Assembly: GCA_963782985.1 (NCBI GenBank) | Contig: CAWALU010000005.1 | Span: 1 to 64,000 of the forward strand | Length of the DNA stretch: 64,000 nt | Source: CAVSWT01 sp963782985 | GTDB lineage: Bacteria; Bacteroidota; Ignavibacteria; Ignavibacteriales; Ignavibacteriaceae | Direction: 5' to 3' | Shown: piece by piece, positions 1 to 9,600 of the stretch | Layout: every line of letters starts with the position of its first letter | Numbering within the stretch: position 1 is the first letter of the stretch | The notes under the pieces: model-generated | The model's input: only the letters and a program-made list of their open reading frames with translations | The model's database searches: none | Told to the model about the DNA's origin: nothing | Position numbers and translations under genes: made by a program

Positions 1-522
1 GCCGGCAATTGCAATTAAAAGTGAAGCAGCAGGCACAACTACTTTTTGTTTTTGAATTTTTCGTAAGTAATAAAACACAGGGAAAACAACTGCCACAACA
101 ATAAGCTGTCCGGCTTCAATACCAATATTAAACCCGATTAATGGCGCCCAAATATTTCCCATTCCCATCATGCTTTTTAATAGACCTGTTAAATGTCCCG
201 AAAATCCTGCGCCGTGTACAAAACCAAAAGCGCCGGCAACAATCCATCTGTACTTCTGATCCTTTCTTACCAGGTTTTCAATTCCCACATAAACAATTGA
301 GGCGGCAATTAATGTTTCTGTTATAGTGGGATTTAGGGATAGTATATCTAAAGCGCTTAATATTAAAGTTGTGGAATGTGCAATTGTAAATGCGCTGATA
401 ACGCTTAATAAAGATTTCCATTCCTTGGTTACGATTATTAATCCCGCTAAAAACAAAAGGTGATCGTAGCCTTCCAGTATGTGATGAAATCCGATTTGTA
501 AAAAAGTTAAAAAGTTTTCCAT
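1..522 (-). CDS. HupE/UreJ-family membrane permease, C-terminus cut by window edge
   Basis: I translated the first 174 codons from an ATG whose complement lies at 520-522; the frame stays open to position 1, so the C-terminus is missing. The N-terminus carries the family signature of an early His-rich helix (GFHHILEGYDHLLFL, about residues 11-25), followed by several hydrophobic helices and a second conserved-looking helix (GAFGFVHGAGFSGHL). HupE/UreJ proteins are inner-membrane nickel or cobalt permeases, but Bacteroidota members next to DUF4331 genes have no proven substrate. The start lies 8 bp after the stop of the upstream DUF6702-like gene, so the two are probably co-transcribed. The metal role is inferred from the family. 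Confidence 0.85.
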   Translation of the reverse strand, partial: MENFLTFLQIGFHHILEGYDHLLFLAGLIIVTKEWKSLLSVISAFTIAHSTTLILSALDILSLNPTITETLIAASIVYVGIENLVRKDQKYRWIVAGAFGFVHGAGFSGHLTGLLKSMMGMGNIWAPLIGFNIGIEAGQLIVVAVVFPVFYYLRKIQKQKVVVPAASLLIAIAG

Positions 523-530
523 AATATTTC

Positions 531-1019
531 CTAAATGTTTATTTCAATTTCAGGTTTTGATTCTTTGAATATTTTACTTTCTTCTCCGTTGGGTGTATCA
601 ATATTTAAAATATTCATTTGGTCGCTGTATTCATTAAATAAAATGCTGAAAATAATTTTAATGGTTTTTATTTCTTCTTCAGATTTAAATGAAAATGAAA
701 ACCATATTGAAGAAGCGTCTTCATTGTTATCTGTTATGTTTAAAGGCAAGCTGCTTTTTTTATTTATCACTACTTGAAAATGTTTTGCCAAATATTCGTT
801 CTTTATTTTATCATAATCTTTAGGTTGAAAATTTTTAAAGTTACCGGTATTAAAATTTCTTAGACCTTTAAAAAAATCATCTTTGTAAAAAGTAATTTTT
901 CCTTTGAACTCTTTAATTGTTAAAACAGACTCGCCGTAGCTCATGTGAAAATCATGGGCAAATAAACTTAGATTCCAAAATAGAATTAGCAGAAAAATAT
1001 TTTTCATAAATGAAATCAT
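531..1019 (-). CDS. DUF6702-like exported protein
   Basis: This 162-residue protein has an N-terminal signal peptide (about residues 5-21, ending LSLFA). The mature part begins HDFHMSYGES, a pattern I recognise from DUF6702 proteins of Bacteroidota, which are encoded beside HupE-like permeases. No catalytic motif is visible; the rest is a beta-rich, charged periplasmic or surface domain. The start overlaps the stop of the TPR gene by 4 bp (ATGA type), which implies translational coupling. The second methionine (MKNIFLL) is an alternative start. The family call rests on recall of the motif and the gene neighbourhood; the function is unknown. Confidence 0.75.
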   Translation of the reverse strand: MISFMKNIFLLILFWNLSLFAHDFHMSYGESVLTIKEFKGKITFYKDDFFKGLRNFNTGNFKNFQPKDYDKIKNEYLAKHFQVVINKKSSLPLNITDNNEDASSIWFSFSFKSEEEIKTIKIIFSILFNEYSDQMNILNIDTPNGEESKIFKESKPEIEINI

Positions 1020-2353
1020 CTTAAAGAAATATATCTTTCTGATTTTTTAACCAGCTCAGAACTAAAGTGAGCATACAAAATTTTTGTATAGGGATTTATA
1101 TTCATTGCTTGGTTAATACTTTTAGCTGCTAAATCTTTTTTACCTGAGGCATTATAAATTTCAGCGGCGTGATAATAGTATAATGACTTTTGAGTATTTA
1201 AGCGTGTAGCTCTTTCAATAAATTGAATTGCGTCATCACTTCTTCCGTTTTTATACAAAGCCCAGGCGTAAGCATCTAATGCTTCAATATTCAAAGGTCT
1301 TCTTTCATATTCCCGTTTAGCTTTTTGAAGCGCTTCTTCTAAATTTATTTCATGATTAGAACAAAAAACCGCATACTCTTTATCAATATCATAACCATCT
1401 TTTTCATGCTGTTCAAAAGCCTGAAGAACTTTATCAATCATTTCCTGCTCATTTTCTTTATCGCCCATTGCTTTATAAATGTCAGCAAGTTTCTCAACAA
1501 AAATATGATTGGGTGTTAATTGTGCAGCTTTAACTAAAAGTTCAATTGCTTTGGGATAATTTTTCTTGGCAATATTAATATCTGCAAGACCGCTTAATGC
1601 GTAACCGTAATCGGGTCGTTCTTCCAAAATTCCTTTATAAATATATTCGGCAGAATCCAGCTTGCCCATATTTAAAAATAAATTTCCCAAATTGTATAAC
1701 GTCCACGCTCTATTTTCTTCACCAATAAGTCCGGCATCGGCAGCTAACATCATAGCGTTGATAGCGCCGTCAGTTTGCCCGTGAATTTCTCTTAAATAAG
1801 AAGCACGTGCATAAGAGCGTAAATCAGGACGAATGCTTAACATTCTATCACAAGCCGCAACTGCCTGATCATATTCACCAAGCTCCACAAGCGCATCAGT
1901 TAAAACTCCATAAGCAAAAGCATTGTAATTATTTTTTGCAATTACTTTTTCAATTAAAACTTTTGCTTCGTTAAATTGATGATAGGTCATATAAATGGAA
2001 GCCTTGATAACTAAACCTTCAAAGTCATTACTGTCTAATTGTAATGCTTTGTCAATCAGTTCGTTAGCTTTGGTAACATAATAATGATGGTTGCCTGTTA
2101 TTCTAGATTCCTGCAAAAATATTTGCGCAAGCTGAACATAATTTTTAGCAGAGTTTGGTTCCTTTTCAATTTTTACTTTTAACTCATCTACCTTTTTCTG
2201 AGTTACTTTGAATTCAGCTAAATTTGAATTACTTGTTCTGGTCAGCAGCTTATATTCTGAATCTTCATTATTAGAGTTAAGTAAAACGAATAAAGAAACA
2301 GCGGTAATCATTAAAACCGCAATTGTAGTTATAAGTATTTTTTTATTAAACAT
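1016..2353 (-). CDS. Tetratricopeptide repeat protein with N-terminal membrane anchor
   Basis: The protein has one N-terminal transmembrane helix (about residues 5-24) and then several TPR-type helical repeats, for example around YAYGVLTDALVELGEYDQA and LYNLGNLFLNMGKLDSAEY. TPR domains mediate protein-protein contacts, so this is probably an envelope-facing scaffold. I start it at MFNKKILI (2353), because an AAGGA sequence sits about 7 bases upstream; a start 36 bases earlier would fall inside the hairpin at 2380-2400. It belongs to the DUF4331-TPR-DUF6702-HupE cluster and overlaps the next gene by 4 bp. Its binding partner is unknown. Confidence 0.88.
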   Translation of the reverse strand: MFNKKILITTIAVLMITAVSLFVLLNSNNEDSEYKLLTRTSNSNLAEFKVTQKKVDELKVKIEKEPNSAKNYVQLAQIFLQESRITGNHHYYVTKANELIDKALQLDSNDFEGLVIKASIYMTYHQFNEAKVLIEKVIAKNNYNAFAYGVLTDALVELGEYDQAVAACDRMLSIRPDLRSYARASYLREIHGQTDGAINAMMLAADAGLIGEENRAWTLYNLGNLFLNMGKLDSAEYIYKGILEERPDYGYALSGLADINIAKKNYPKAIELLVKAAQLTPNHIFVEKLADIYKAMGDKENEQEMIDKVLQAFEQHEKDGYDIDKEYAVFCSNHEINLEEALQKAKREYERRPLNIEALDAYAWALYKNGRSDDAIQFIERATRLNTQKSLYYYHAAEIYNASGKKDLAAKSINQAMNINPYTKILYAHFSSELVKKSERYISLR

Positions 2354-2370
2354 TTTTTTCCTTTTTCGTA

Positions 2371-2400
2371 AAATAAAAAGATGCTGCACAGTGCAGCATC
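2371..2400 (-). terminator. Rho-independent terminator after the DUF4331 gene
   Basis: The 10-base arms at 2380-2389 and 2391-2400 (GATGCTGCAC / GTGCAGCATC) are perfectly complementary with one base between them; the real loop would be about 3-5 bases. Read on the minus strand the stem is followed by a T-rich tract. It lies between the DUF4331 stop (2417) and the TPR start (2353), so it may cut transcript levels of the downstream genes rather than end the operon completely. Confidence 0.7.
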
Positions 2401-2416
2401 CTTAATAATTAAATTA

Positions 2417-4588
2417 TCACTTAAGCAGAATAGCTTTTTTAGTAACTAAATTATCACCTATCTTTAGCTGATAAAAATAAGTTCCGCTAGATAGTCCGCC
2501 TGCATTCCAATCAACAGTGTAAGTACCGGCTGCTACATCATTATTAACAAGTGTTGCAACTTTTTGACCAACAGCGTCAAATACAGTAATGTTTACATGA
2601 TTTGCTTTGGGAATGTTGTATTGAATTTTTGTAGATGGATTGAAAGGATTTGGATAATTTTGTTCGAGTATAAATCCCTGCGGAACGCCTACGCCTAAAT
2701 TGCGTTCATTAATGCCTACAGTTGAATTAGGAGCTTTAGCTGTTAACTGTTTAACATAATCATATCCACTGTGCGGATCTGCTAAATAAGGAAAGTTGTT
2801 ATACAGTGCTAAGTCATTCATTGTAGGACCGGCGTTATATGTTAATTCAGCAACTAAACTTGGTGAAGCTAAATCAGAATAATCGCCTTCAGTAGCATCG
2901 TCAAAAGGTAAGCCTACTGCTGCAAGAACTAATCCGCCAACTGCCTGAAGTTCAATGGTTGTAACGTCATCTTCAAGTCTTCTTCCGTTGGGGAATCCGT
3001 CCATTTGAGGAATTGCTTCAAGGTCGCTGCTTGTATTATAAGGTGAAGCAGTTAACCCAATTGCTGCTGCTCTAATTAAACCTTGATAAGCATAATTCTT
3101 ATATTCATCAGAGCTTCTATCAGTAACAGGGACAGCCATGTTTAATCTAAGCATATCGCCGCCGTATAGTTTTCCGTTATCTTCAGTAATTGGAAGGAAA
3201 TTATTTACGAATGGTTTTCCTTCACTTAAAGGTCCGCCAGTTTTACCGGTAGCTAATTGATAAGGAATTAAATTTGGAACGCCAAAATAAAATATTGGAT
3301 ATATGTCAACTAATCTGGGCATTCCTTCGCCAACTAAACCAACATTTAAGTTTACTGCAAATGCAGTTCCTGAAAGATCAGGAGGAGAATCTAATTTTGT
3401 TACAGCAAATGCACCGTCTTTTCCATTTCTAAAATCAAATCCAGGGTCAGAATAACCGGGAATTGTTCCTATTGCAGGATACGACATAGTTTGAATTCTT
3501 AAATCAGAAAGTGCTGGAACTGCGCCGCCAAATTGGCTGTCATCCAAATAGAGAGCTAATTCAGGATTTGCAAAATATTTAATGAATGATTGTTCTTCTT
3601 CACTGTAAGGAGTAACTGCATTCCATTTGTCTTTTTCACCAATAGGAATAACAGCTTCATTAGTTAAAGGCATTCCTAAACGTGAAACTTGTACCCAAGA
3701 ACCGCTGTAAGTAGGCTTGCTGCCGTCTTCAGATAAAGTTGTAATTTTAGGCCTGCTTGCTGAAGCCCAAACACCAATAACAAAATCAGCATCTAAAATA
3801 CTTTTTGCTTTAGTAGTATTGTGTTCATCTTTCTGAATATAATCGATAGGCATTGTAATTATAATTGCATGAGTATTAAATCCGGCAACACCATCTCTTG
3901 CATTAGCAGCGTTGTTAGGATCCTCACCATAAGTGCTTCTTGTTTGTCCTAAATCGAAAATACCGCCAAGGTCAACAAAGAAAGGATCGTCTCTTGGTCC
4001 GCAAAATATTTTTGTTCCGCTGCCAAGAGTTTCAATTGCATCTTCAACTAAAGATTTATAAGATGTATTTAAGCCTGCGGCGCCTTCAATAGAACGGGGT
4101 CCAATATTGTTAGGGGGAACTACGCCATTAGCAACTAAAGTATTCCATGAACTTCCGCCGTCTCTGCTTTCTTCCATCTTGTAAGTAGTTTTAAGATTTT
4201 GTTTTCCTAATCGGATATTAAAGAAAGTAGTGGGGTCTTCATTTTCCTGGGTAAATGTAAAACGGAAAGTTATATCATCTTTTGCATTACCCATAGATGT
4301 GGAAGATGTTTGGTTTTTAATATGTATTTCATAATGAATATTTTCACCAAACGTATTGTAATTTGGTCCGCCTTCGGGCAGTTCAAACGGAATGTAATCA
4401 GCAACAATAGTTACCATATTTGTATCATCAGGTGATCTGAAAACATACAAGTCTGTGTTGTCTGCCAGCGGATCGTTGCTAATAAGCGGGGCTTCCCTAT
4501 GGCTGGAAGCTATGGTTTGGCTTTGAAAGAATACTGTAAAAATTATAGTAATCATCAAAAAGCCGTAAATTAATAATGGTTTTTTCAT
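2417..4588 (-). CDS. DUF4331 protein exported by type IX secretion
   Basis: About 723 residues. An N-terminal signal peptide (MKKPLLIYGF...) is followed directly by the DUF4331 hallmark SSHREAPLISNDPLADNTD. The last 90 residues form a type A T9SS sorting domain with QNYPNPFNPSTKIQY, then GLSSGTYFYQLKIG and a terminal KKAILLK. The protein should therefore be exported by Sec, crossed over the outer membrane by T9SS and anchored or released at the surface. The enzymatic role of DUF4331 is unknown. I chose the methionine at 4588, since GGAG lies about 10 bases upstream; an in-frame ATG 15 bases earlier lacks a site. The start overlaps the stop of a small membrane ORF. Confidence 0.92.
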   Translation of the reverse strand: MKKPLLIYGFLMITIIFTVFFQSQTIASSHREAPLISNDPLADNTDLYVFRSPDDTNMVTIVADYIPFELPEGGPNYNTFGENIHYEIHIKNQTSSTSMGNAKDDITFRFTFTQENEDPTTFFNIRLGKQNLKTTYKMEESRDGGSSWNTLVANGVVPPNNIGPRSIEGAAGLNTSYKSLVEDAIETLGSGTKIFCGPRDDPFFVDLGGIFDLGQTRSTYGEDPNNAANARDGVAGFNTHAIIITMPIDYIQKDEHNTTKAKSILDADFVIGVWASASRPKITTLSEDGSKPTYSGSWVQVSRLGMPLTNEAVIPIGEKDKWNAVTPYSEEEQSFIKYFANPELALYLDDSQFGGAVPALSDLRIQTMSYPAIGTIPGYSDPGFDFRNGKDGAFAVTKLDSPPDLSGTAFAVNLNVGLVGEGMPRLVDIYPIFYFGVPNLIPYQLATGKTGGPLSEGKPFVNNFLPITEDNGKLYGGDMLRLNMAVPVTDRSSDEYKNYAYQGLIRAAAIGLTASPYNTSSDLEAIPQMDGFPNGRRLEDDVTTIELQAVGGLVLAAVGLPFDDATEGDYSDLASPSLVAELTYNAGPTMNDLALYNNFPYLADPHSGYDYVKQLTAKAPNSTVGINERNLGVGVPQGFILEQNYPNPFNPSTKIQYNIPKANHVNITVFDAVGQKVATLVNNDVAAGTYTVDWNAGGLSSGTYFYQLKIGDNLVTKKAILLK

Positions 4589-4749
4589 GGGGATTTTCTC
4601 CATTTAGTTAATGAAATAGAATTAGTTTTGGAATTGAATTCCATTTTACAAGCCTTATGCCTGTAAATTAAACGAACTTGTTCTAAGCAAATAAATGTTA
4701 AGCTTAACATTATGCTTAAAAACATTATTTGAAAAAGAATTTCGTTCAT
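4585..4749 (-). CDS. Small single-pass membrane protein upstream of DUF4331
   Basis: A 54-residue ORF starts at MNEILFQIMF with one hydrophobic helix (about residues 4-22) and a basic C-terminal tail ending WRKSP. A strong Shine-Dalgarno (AAGGAGG, 5 bases before the ATG) supports this start over the upstream ATG at 4797. Its TGA stop overlaps the ATG of the DUF4331 gene, so it may be a translationally coupled leader gene. I know no family for it. The ribosome site and the overlap are the main evidence that it is real. Confidence 0.55.
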   Translation of the reverse strand: MNEILFQIMFLSIMLSLTFICLEQVRLIYRHKACKMEFNSKTNSISLTKWRKSP

Positions 4750-5067
4750 CCAGCCTCCTTTCTTTTTTAAAAGATTTTTAAAATAAATTTCCATCAAATA
4801 AATAATTATTAACTATAGTTGGTTATTTTAAGTGGAAATAGATGCCCGGATATTTTTAATATAGGACTTGACCGGGTTTAATTAGATATACGGAAGAGAA
4901 GTTGGATTGGATTTAATTTGAGGCATAAATTATTACGCGATTTTATAATAGATGACTAACATCACAGTAAAGTTAATTATGTCTGCCATTAATAATTTTA
5001 GAATCTTTTTTTGTAATTAAGAATCATACAGAAGTTAATTTTATTATAATTTTAAAAAAGGAAGTAA

Positions 5068-5271
5068 ATGAAAAAAAACATTGGTTCTACTGACAGAATT
5101 ATTAGAATACTTTTAGGCGCTGCTATTATTGGCTGGGGATTGATTGCACAAAATTGGCTGGGTTTAATTGGAATAATTCCATTAGCTACGGCTTTTGTCG
5201 GCACCTGCCCCGGTTATTTACCATTTGGAATTTCAACAAAAAAAATTGAAACAAAAAAGATTAAATACTAA
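5068..5271 (+). CDS. DUF2892 (YgaP-like) small membrane protein
   Basis: The protein has 67 residues. The N-terminal MKKNIGSTDRIIRILLGAAI is typical of DUF2892, the transmembrane module also found at the end of YgaP-type rhodaneses. Two hydrophobic helices span about residues 12-28 and 31-47, with a conserved-looking GTCPGYLPFGIST stretch after them. A GGAAG ribosome site lies just before the ATG. The gene is transcribed away from the DUF4331 cluster and converges on the ppk2 gene. The family's function is not established. Confidence 0.85.
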   Translation: MKKNIGSTDRIIRILLGAAIIGWGLIAQNWLGLIGIIPLATAFVGTCPGYLPFGISTKKIETKKIKY

Positions 5272-5322
5272 AATCGTAAAGTATTAAAGCGATGGTTTAG
5301 CTTCTGAATTTTTTAGGGGAAA

Positions 5323-6186
5323 TTATTTTTCTTCTGTAAGTAGAGTTTTATATTTTTCAAGATTACCTAATTGTTCATCAGATAATTTTGGAAAATCTAT
5401 ATTTAACTCTTCCATTTTTTTTGTGATGATATTGGAAACCGCTAAACGCATAAACCATTTCCTGTCGGCTGGAATAACAAACCAGGGTGCATAATTTTTA
5501 CTCGTAGCTGAAATTGCTTCCTGGTAACACTTCTGATACTTATCCCAAAAACTTCTTTCCTTAATATCGCCGTCAGAAAACTTCCAATTTTTTGAAGGGT
5601 CGTCTATACGCGACAAAAATCTTTCTTTCTGTTCATCTTTAGAAACGTGAAGAAAAAATTTTAATACCATTGTGCCGTTGTCAAAAAGATATTTTTCAAA
5701 ATTATTTATTTCATTATAACGTCTTTGCCAAAAACTCTTATCTGCAAACTTAACCGTCTTACCTTTATAAAGAATCAGTTCATGCACCCGCGCCACCAAA
5801 ACATCTTCATACTGAGAACGGTTAAAAATTCCTATTCTTCCTTTTTCCGGTAAAGCTTTTGTAATACGCCATAAAAATCCATGATCCAATTCTTCCTGCG
5901 AAGGCTGCTTAAAGCTGAAGACCTGCGTGCCTTGGGGATTTAAACCGCTCATTACATGTTTTATAGTTCCGTCTTTACCCGCCGCATCCATTGCCTGAAA
6001 AATTATTAATAATGAATATTTATTATCAGCATAAAGCTTTGCCTGCAGTTCTCTAAGCTTTTTAATATTTTTTTTAAGAAGTTTTTTAGATTCTTTTTTA
6101 TCGATGGAATCTATTTCAACCTTTGTCGGGATTTTGGAAAGATTAATTTTCGCATCAGGCTTAACAATAAATTGATCGTAAAACAT
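5323..6186 (-). CDS. ppk2: Polyphosphate kinase 2 family protein, class III-like
   Basis: The protein has 287 residues. PPK2 enzymes transfer phosphate between polyphosphate and nucleotides in the cytoplasm. Walker A is visible as MDAAGKDGTIKHV (about residues 67-79), and the lid and Walker B region as GRIGIFNRSQYEDVLVARVH. The NRSQYEDVL wording and the single kinase domain resemble class III enzymes, which phosphorylate AMP and ADP, but I cannot confirm nucleotide preference from sequence. Length fits the family. It stands alone, convergent to the DUF2892 gene, with the palindromic repeat region behind its promoter. Confidence 0.9.
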   Translation of the reverse strand: MFYDQFIVKPDAKINLSKIPTKVEIDSIDKKESKKLLKKNIKKLRELQAKLYADNKYSLLIIFQAMDAAGKDGTIKHVMSGLNPQGTQVFSFKQPSQEELDHGFLWRITKALPEKGRIGIFNRSQYEDVLVARVHELILYKGKTVKFADKSFWQRRYNEINNFEKYLFDNGTMVLKFFLHVSKDEQKERFLSRIDDPSKNWKFSDGDIKERSFWDKYQKCYQEAISATSKNYAPWFVIPADRKWFMRLAVSNIITKKMEELNIDFPKLSDEQLGNLEKYKTLLTEEK

Positions 6187-6320
6187 AATCGTCCTTAATT
6201 ATGAAGTGATAATTAGATGATAAGATAAATAAAATTTGAATAGGAATTAAAGTGAAATTTTTGTTTATGTATTCGGCGTAATTATTTCTCCTAATCTTAA
6301 TCATGATCCTACTCTTCACT

Positions 6321-6556
6321 AGCCCAATTTCTTTGGAGAAATTGGGTTATGCTCTTAGAGCCGTAGGCTCGCACAGTATTGTAACTACGGATTTCAATCC
6401 ATAGAAACAAAAATCTCACATAAGATAAAGAGCCCTGGGCTCGACGCATATTATTATGTTTTATGTACCGAGCCAATGGCTCTCTAGCTGCATTGCTTTT
6501 TCTTTCCAGAGGATTAAAATCCTCTGTTACAATATATTTTCGAAGCCTACGCTTCC
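6321..6556. repeat. Large palindrome built from small hairpins (REP-doublet or MITE-like element)
   Basis: Seven hairpins lie in 236 bp: 6323-6346 (CCCAATTTCT / AGAAATTGGG), 6358-6370, 6385-6404 (one mismatch), 6430-6442, 6470-6482, 6507-6526 (CAGAGGATT / AATCCTCTG) and 6542-6555. Three of them share GAGCC / GGCTC arms. They are arranged symmetrically around about 6456: TATTGTAAC at 6377-6385 mirrors GTTACAATA at 6526-6534, and the GAGCC-type hairpins mirror each other. This symmetry fits a REP doublet mobilised by a RAYT-type transposase, or a MITE. An 85-codon minus-strand ORF through it is probably a by-product. No transposase gene is in the window. Confidence 0.75.
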
Positions 6557-6613
6557 GATCTTTCATAACTAAAAAAATAATTAATTTTTACATCCCTTTG
6601 TAATCGTGTTTTA

Positions 6614-9600
6614 TTAATCTTGATATTCTAAAACAATATCCTCGCGGGTTTTTCTGCGGAATATTTTTCTTCCCAAAGCGGGAACTTTAACTTTTAATTT
6701 TTCCATCATTGTGTAAACCACAGGCACTAAAATTAAAGTTAAAAACATCGAGCTTATTAGTCCGCCTATAATTGCCCACGCTAACCCTGATTTCCATTCT
6801 GAACCTGAATCAGTCGCCAAAGCTAACGGCAGCATACCAATAACCATCGCAGTAGTAGTCATAAGAATTGGTCTTATTCGGCTGTGTCCCGCTTCCATCA
6901 GCGAATCAAAAACATTCATACCGTTTTCTTTTCTCATTTGGTTTGCGCGGTCAACTAATAGAATTGCGTTTTTGCCAACCAATCCTATCAGCATAATAAT
7001 TCCAAGTATAGAAAAGATATTCAGCGTTTTCATTGTTAAGGCGAGAGCTAAAAATGCGCCCACCATTGCCACGGGAATAGAAAGCAATACTACAAACGGA
7101 TAAATATACGAATCATACAAAGCAACCATAACCATATAAACAAAAAGTATGGCAGCAATCATTGCAAGCCCTAAGCTTCCAAATGAATCAGCTTGATTTT
7201 TCAAATCGCCTTCATAAGCCACATCAACGCCGGCGGGGAGAATATTTTTTGCCAGCGCAGCTTTAATATCCTGCCCGATGCTTCCGCTCGGTCTGCCGTC
7301 AACCTGCGCATATACTGTTATGGCATTTATCCTATTTCTTCGCTGAAGTTTTGTGGGTCCGGTAGTTTGAAAAATATTTGCAAACTGCTGAAGCTCAATA
7401 GCCTCTCCGCGTTTATTGATAAAAGTAAGATTTTTAATGTCTGAAATTTTTGAGCGGTCAAACTTATCCAGCACAATTCTTAAATCGTAATCATCATTGC
7501 CGTCTCTAAATTTAGAATCATCATCGCCGGTTAACGCTACGCGTAAAGCCGCGCCTACATCCGCAATAGTTAATCCGAATTGAGCAAGCTTTTGTCGGTC
7601 AATATCCACGCGGGTTTCGGGCTTACCTTCTTCAGCGGATAACCTTACGTCTGCTGTGCCGGGAATATTTTTTAATGTATTCGCTAAATTGTTTGCGCCT
7701 TTTTCCACGTCTTCCCGTTTGGGACCATTTACAATTAATTGAATGGGAGTTTGGTTTGCTGTTCCGAAAATTCCGATAGGATTAACGCGGACTTTTACGC
7801 CGGGAATTTTCCCAGCGTATTGTTTTATTTTTTCGCCCACGTCATCAGTGGAAATATCTCTTTGTTCTTTTGGAACCAACGCCACATCCAATTCGGAAGA
7901 ATTGTTGGAAGATTGACCGAGCAAACCTTCATTTGAAGCGCCCACAGTTGTAAAAACTTTTTTTACTTCGGGAAGATTGGCAACGTATCTTTCAATTTTT
8001 TGCGTTACGAGATTTGTGTTATCAATTGAAGAGCCGGGATTCATTTCTAATATTACGGCAAATTCTCCGCGGTCAGATTGAGTTATGAACTCGCTTCCGA
8101 TAAAGCCTGCCGGGGCTAAACTTAAAGATAAAATAAAAAGCAAAACTGATAATCCAATTACTTTCCATTTATTACTTAACGACCATTTTAAAATTGAAAG
8201 ATAATGCTGAACCAACTTTTTAAATTTAGTTTCGAACCAAAGAGCAAATCTTCCCATCAGCGAATTTTTAGTTAGTCTTTCCAATTTTCCAATTCGCGAA
8301 GCCAAAGCGGGAGTAATAGTAAATGAAACGAACAAGCTTAATAATGTAGAGATAACAACCACCACCGCAAACTGTCTAATTATATTTCCGATTAAACCGC
8401 CTGTTAGCGCTAAAGGAACGAAAACTACAACGTCAACCATCGTAATAGATAATGCGGCAAACCCAATTTCATTTCTTCCTTTTAATGCGGCGGATCTTTT
8501 AGCTTCGCCTTTTTCTAAATGATGATGAATATTTTCCAGCACCACAATTGAATCATCAACTAAAATTCCTACAACTAATGATAACGCTAGAAGCGTCATT
8601 AAATTTAAAGTGAAGCCGAATAAATACATTACTATAAAAGTTGAAATCATTGAAGCGGGAATGGCGAGCATAACAATAAATGAATCGCGGATGCTGTGTA
8701 GAAATAACATCATTACAATTGCGACAAGAATTACCGCAAGAAATAAATCAAACTTAACGCCGTTAGCGGCATCAAGGGTAAATTGTGAACCATCCTGTGC
8801 AATATCAAATTTAACTGCCTGCGATTTATAATCAGATTCTATTTTTGCTAATTCAATTTTAGCAAGACGAACAACTTCCACAGCGTTTGCGTCGGTTTGC
8901 TTCTGCAGTAAAACTCCAACCGAAGTTCTGCCATTAATTCTATTAATTGTTTTGTAATCTTTTTGTCCGTCTTCAACTTCGGCTAAGTCGCTCAGCTTAA
9001 CATCTCCGCCCGTTTTTGATTGAGCGACAACTAAATTTTTCAGCTCGTCAATTGAATTAAACTTACCTGCAATTCTAACAACAAACTGATCCTTGCTGTC
9101 TTCAATTTTTCCCGTGGGATAATCTAAATTTGAAGACTTAACCGCCTGCACAACTTGCAGAATAGACAACCCATACGAGTGAATTTTATCGGCATTTAAA
9201 TTTACTTTTACTTCTCTTTCATCGCCGCCAACCAAAGTTATTTGTCCCACGCCCGCTACTTTTGAAAGCCTGGGCTGAATTCTATCTTTTAAAAATTGAT
9301 AAAACTCAGTCGAGGGAAGATTACTTGTTACTCCCATTCTTAAAACCGGGATTTCATCCAAAGCAAATTTTGATAACGTTGGAGATTTAGCATCAGCCGG
9401 AAGCCGGGAAACAATTTCGTTTACTTTTCTTTGCGCATTTTGAAGAGCAATATCTACATTAGCTGACTGCAAAAAATTTACCATCACAAATGAAACGCCT
9501 TCAGCTGAAGTAGCGTTTACCGCGTCAATTTCATCGAGCGATGAGATAGCGTCTTCAATCGGTTTTGTAACCGAAGTTTCAACTTCGCTTGGCGAAGCGC

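Noticed and set aside
6309..6566. 85-residue basic protein on the minus strand
   Set aside because: The frame runs through a nest of hairpins; its sequence is explained by the repeats and resembles no family.
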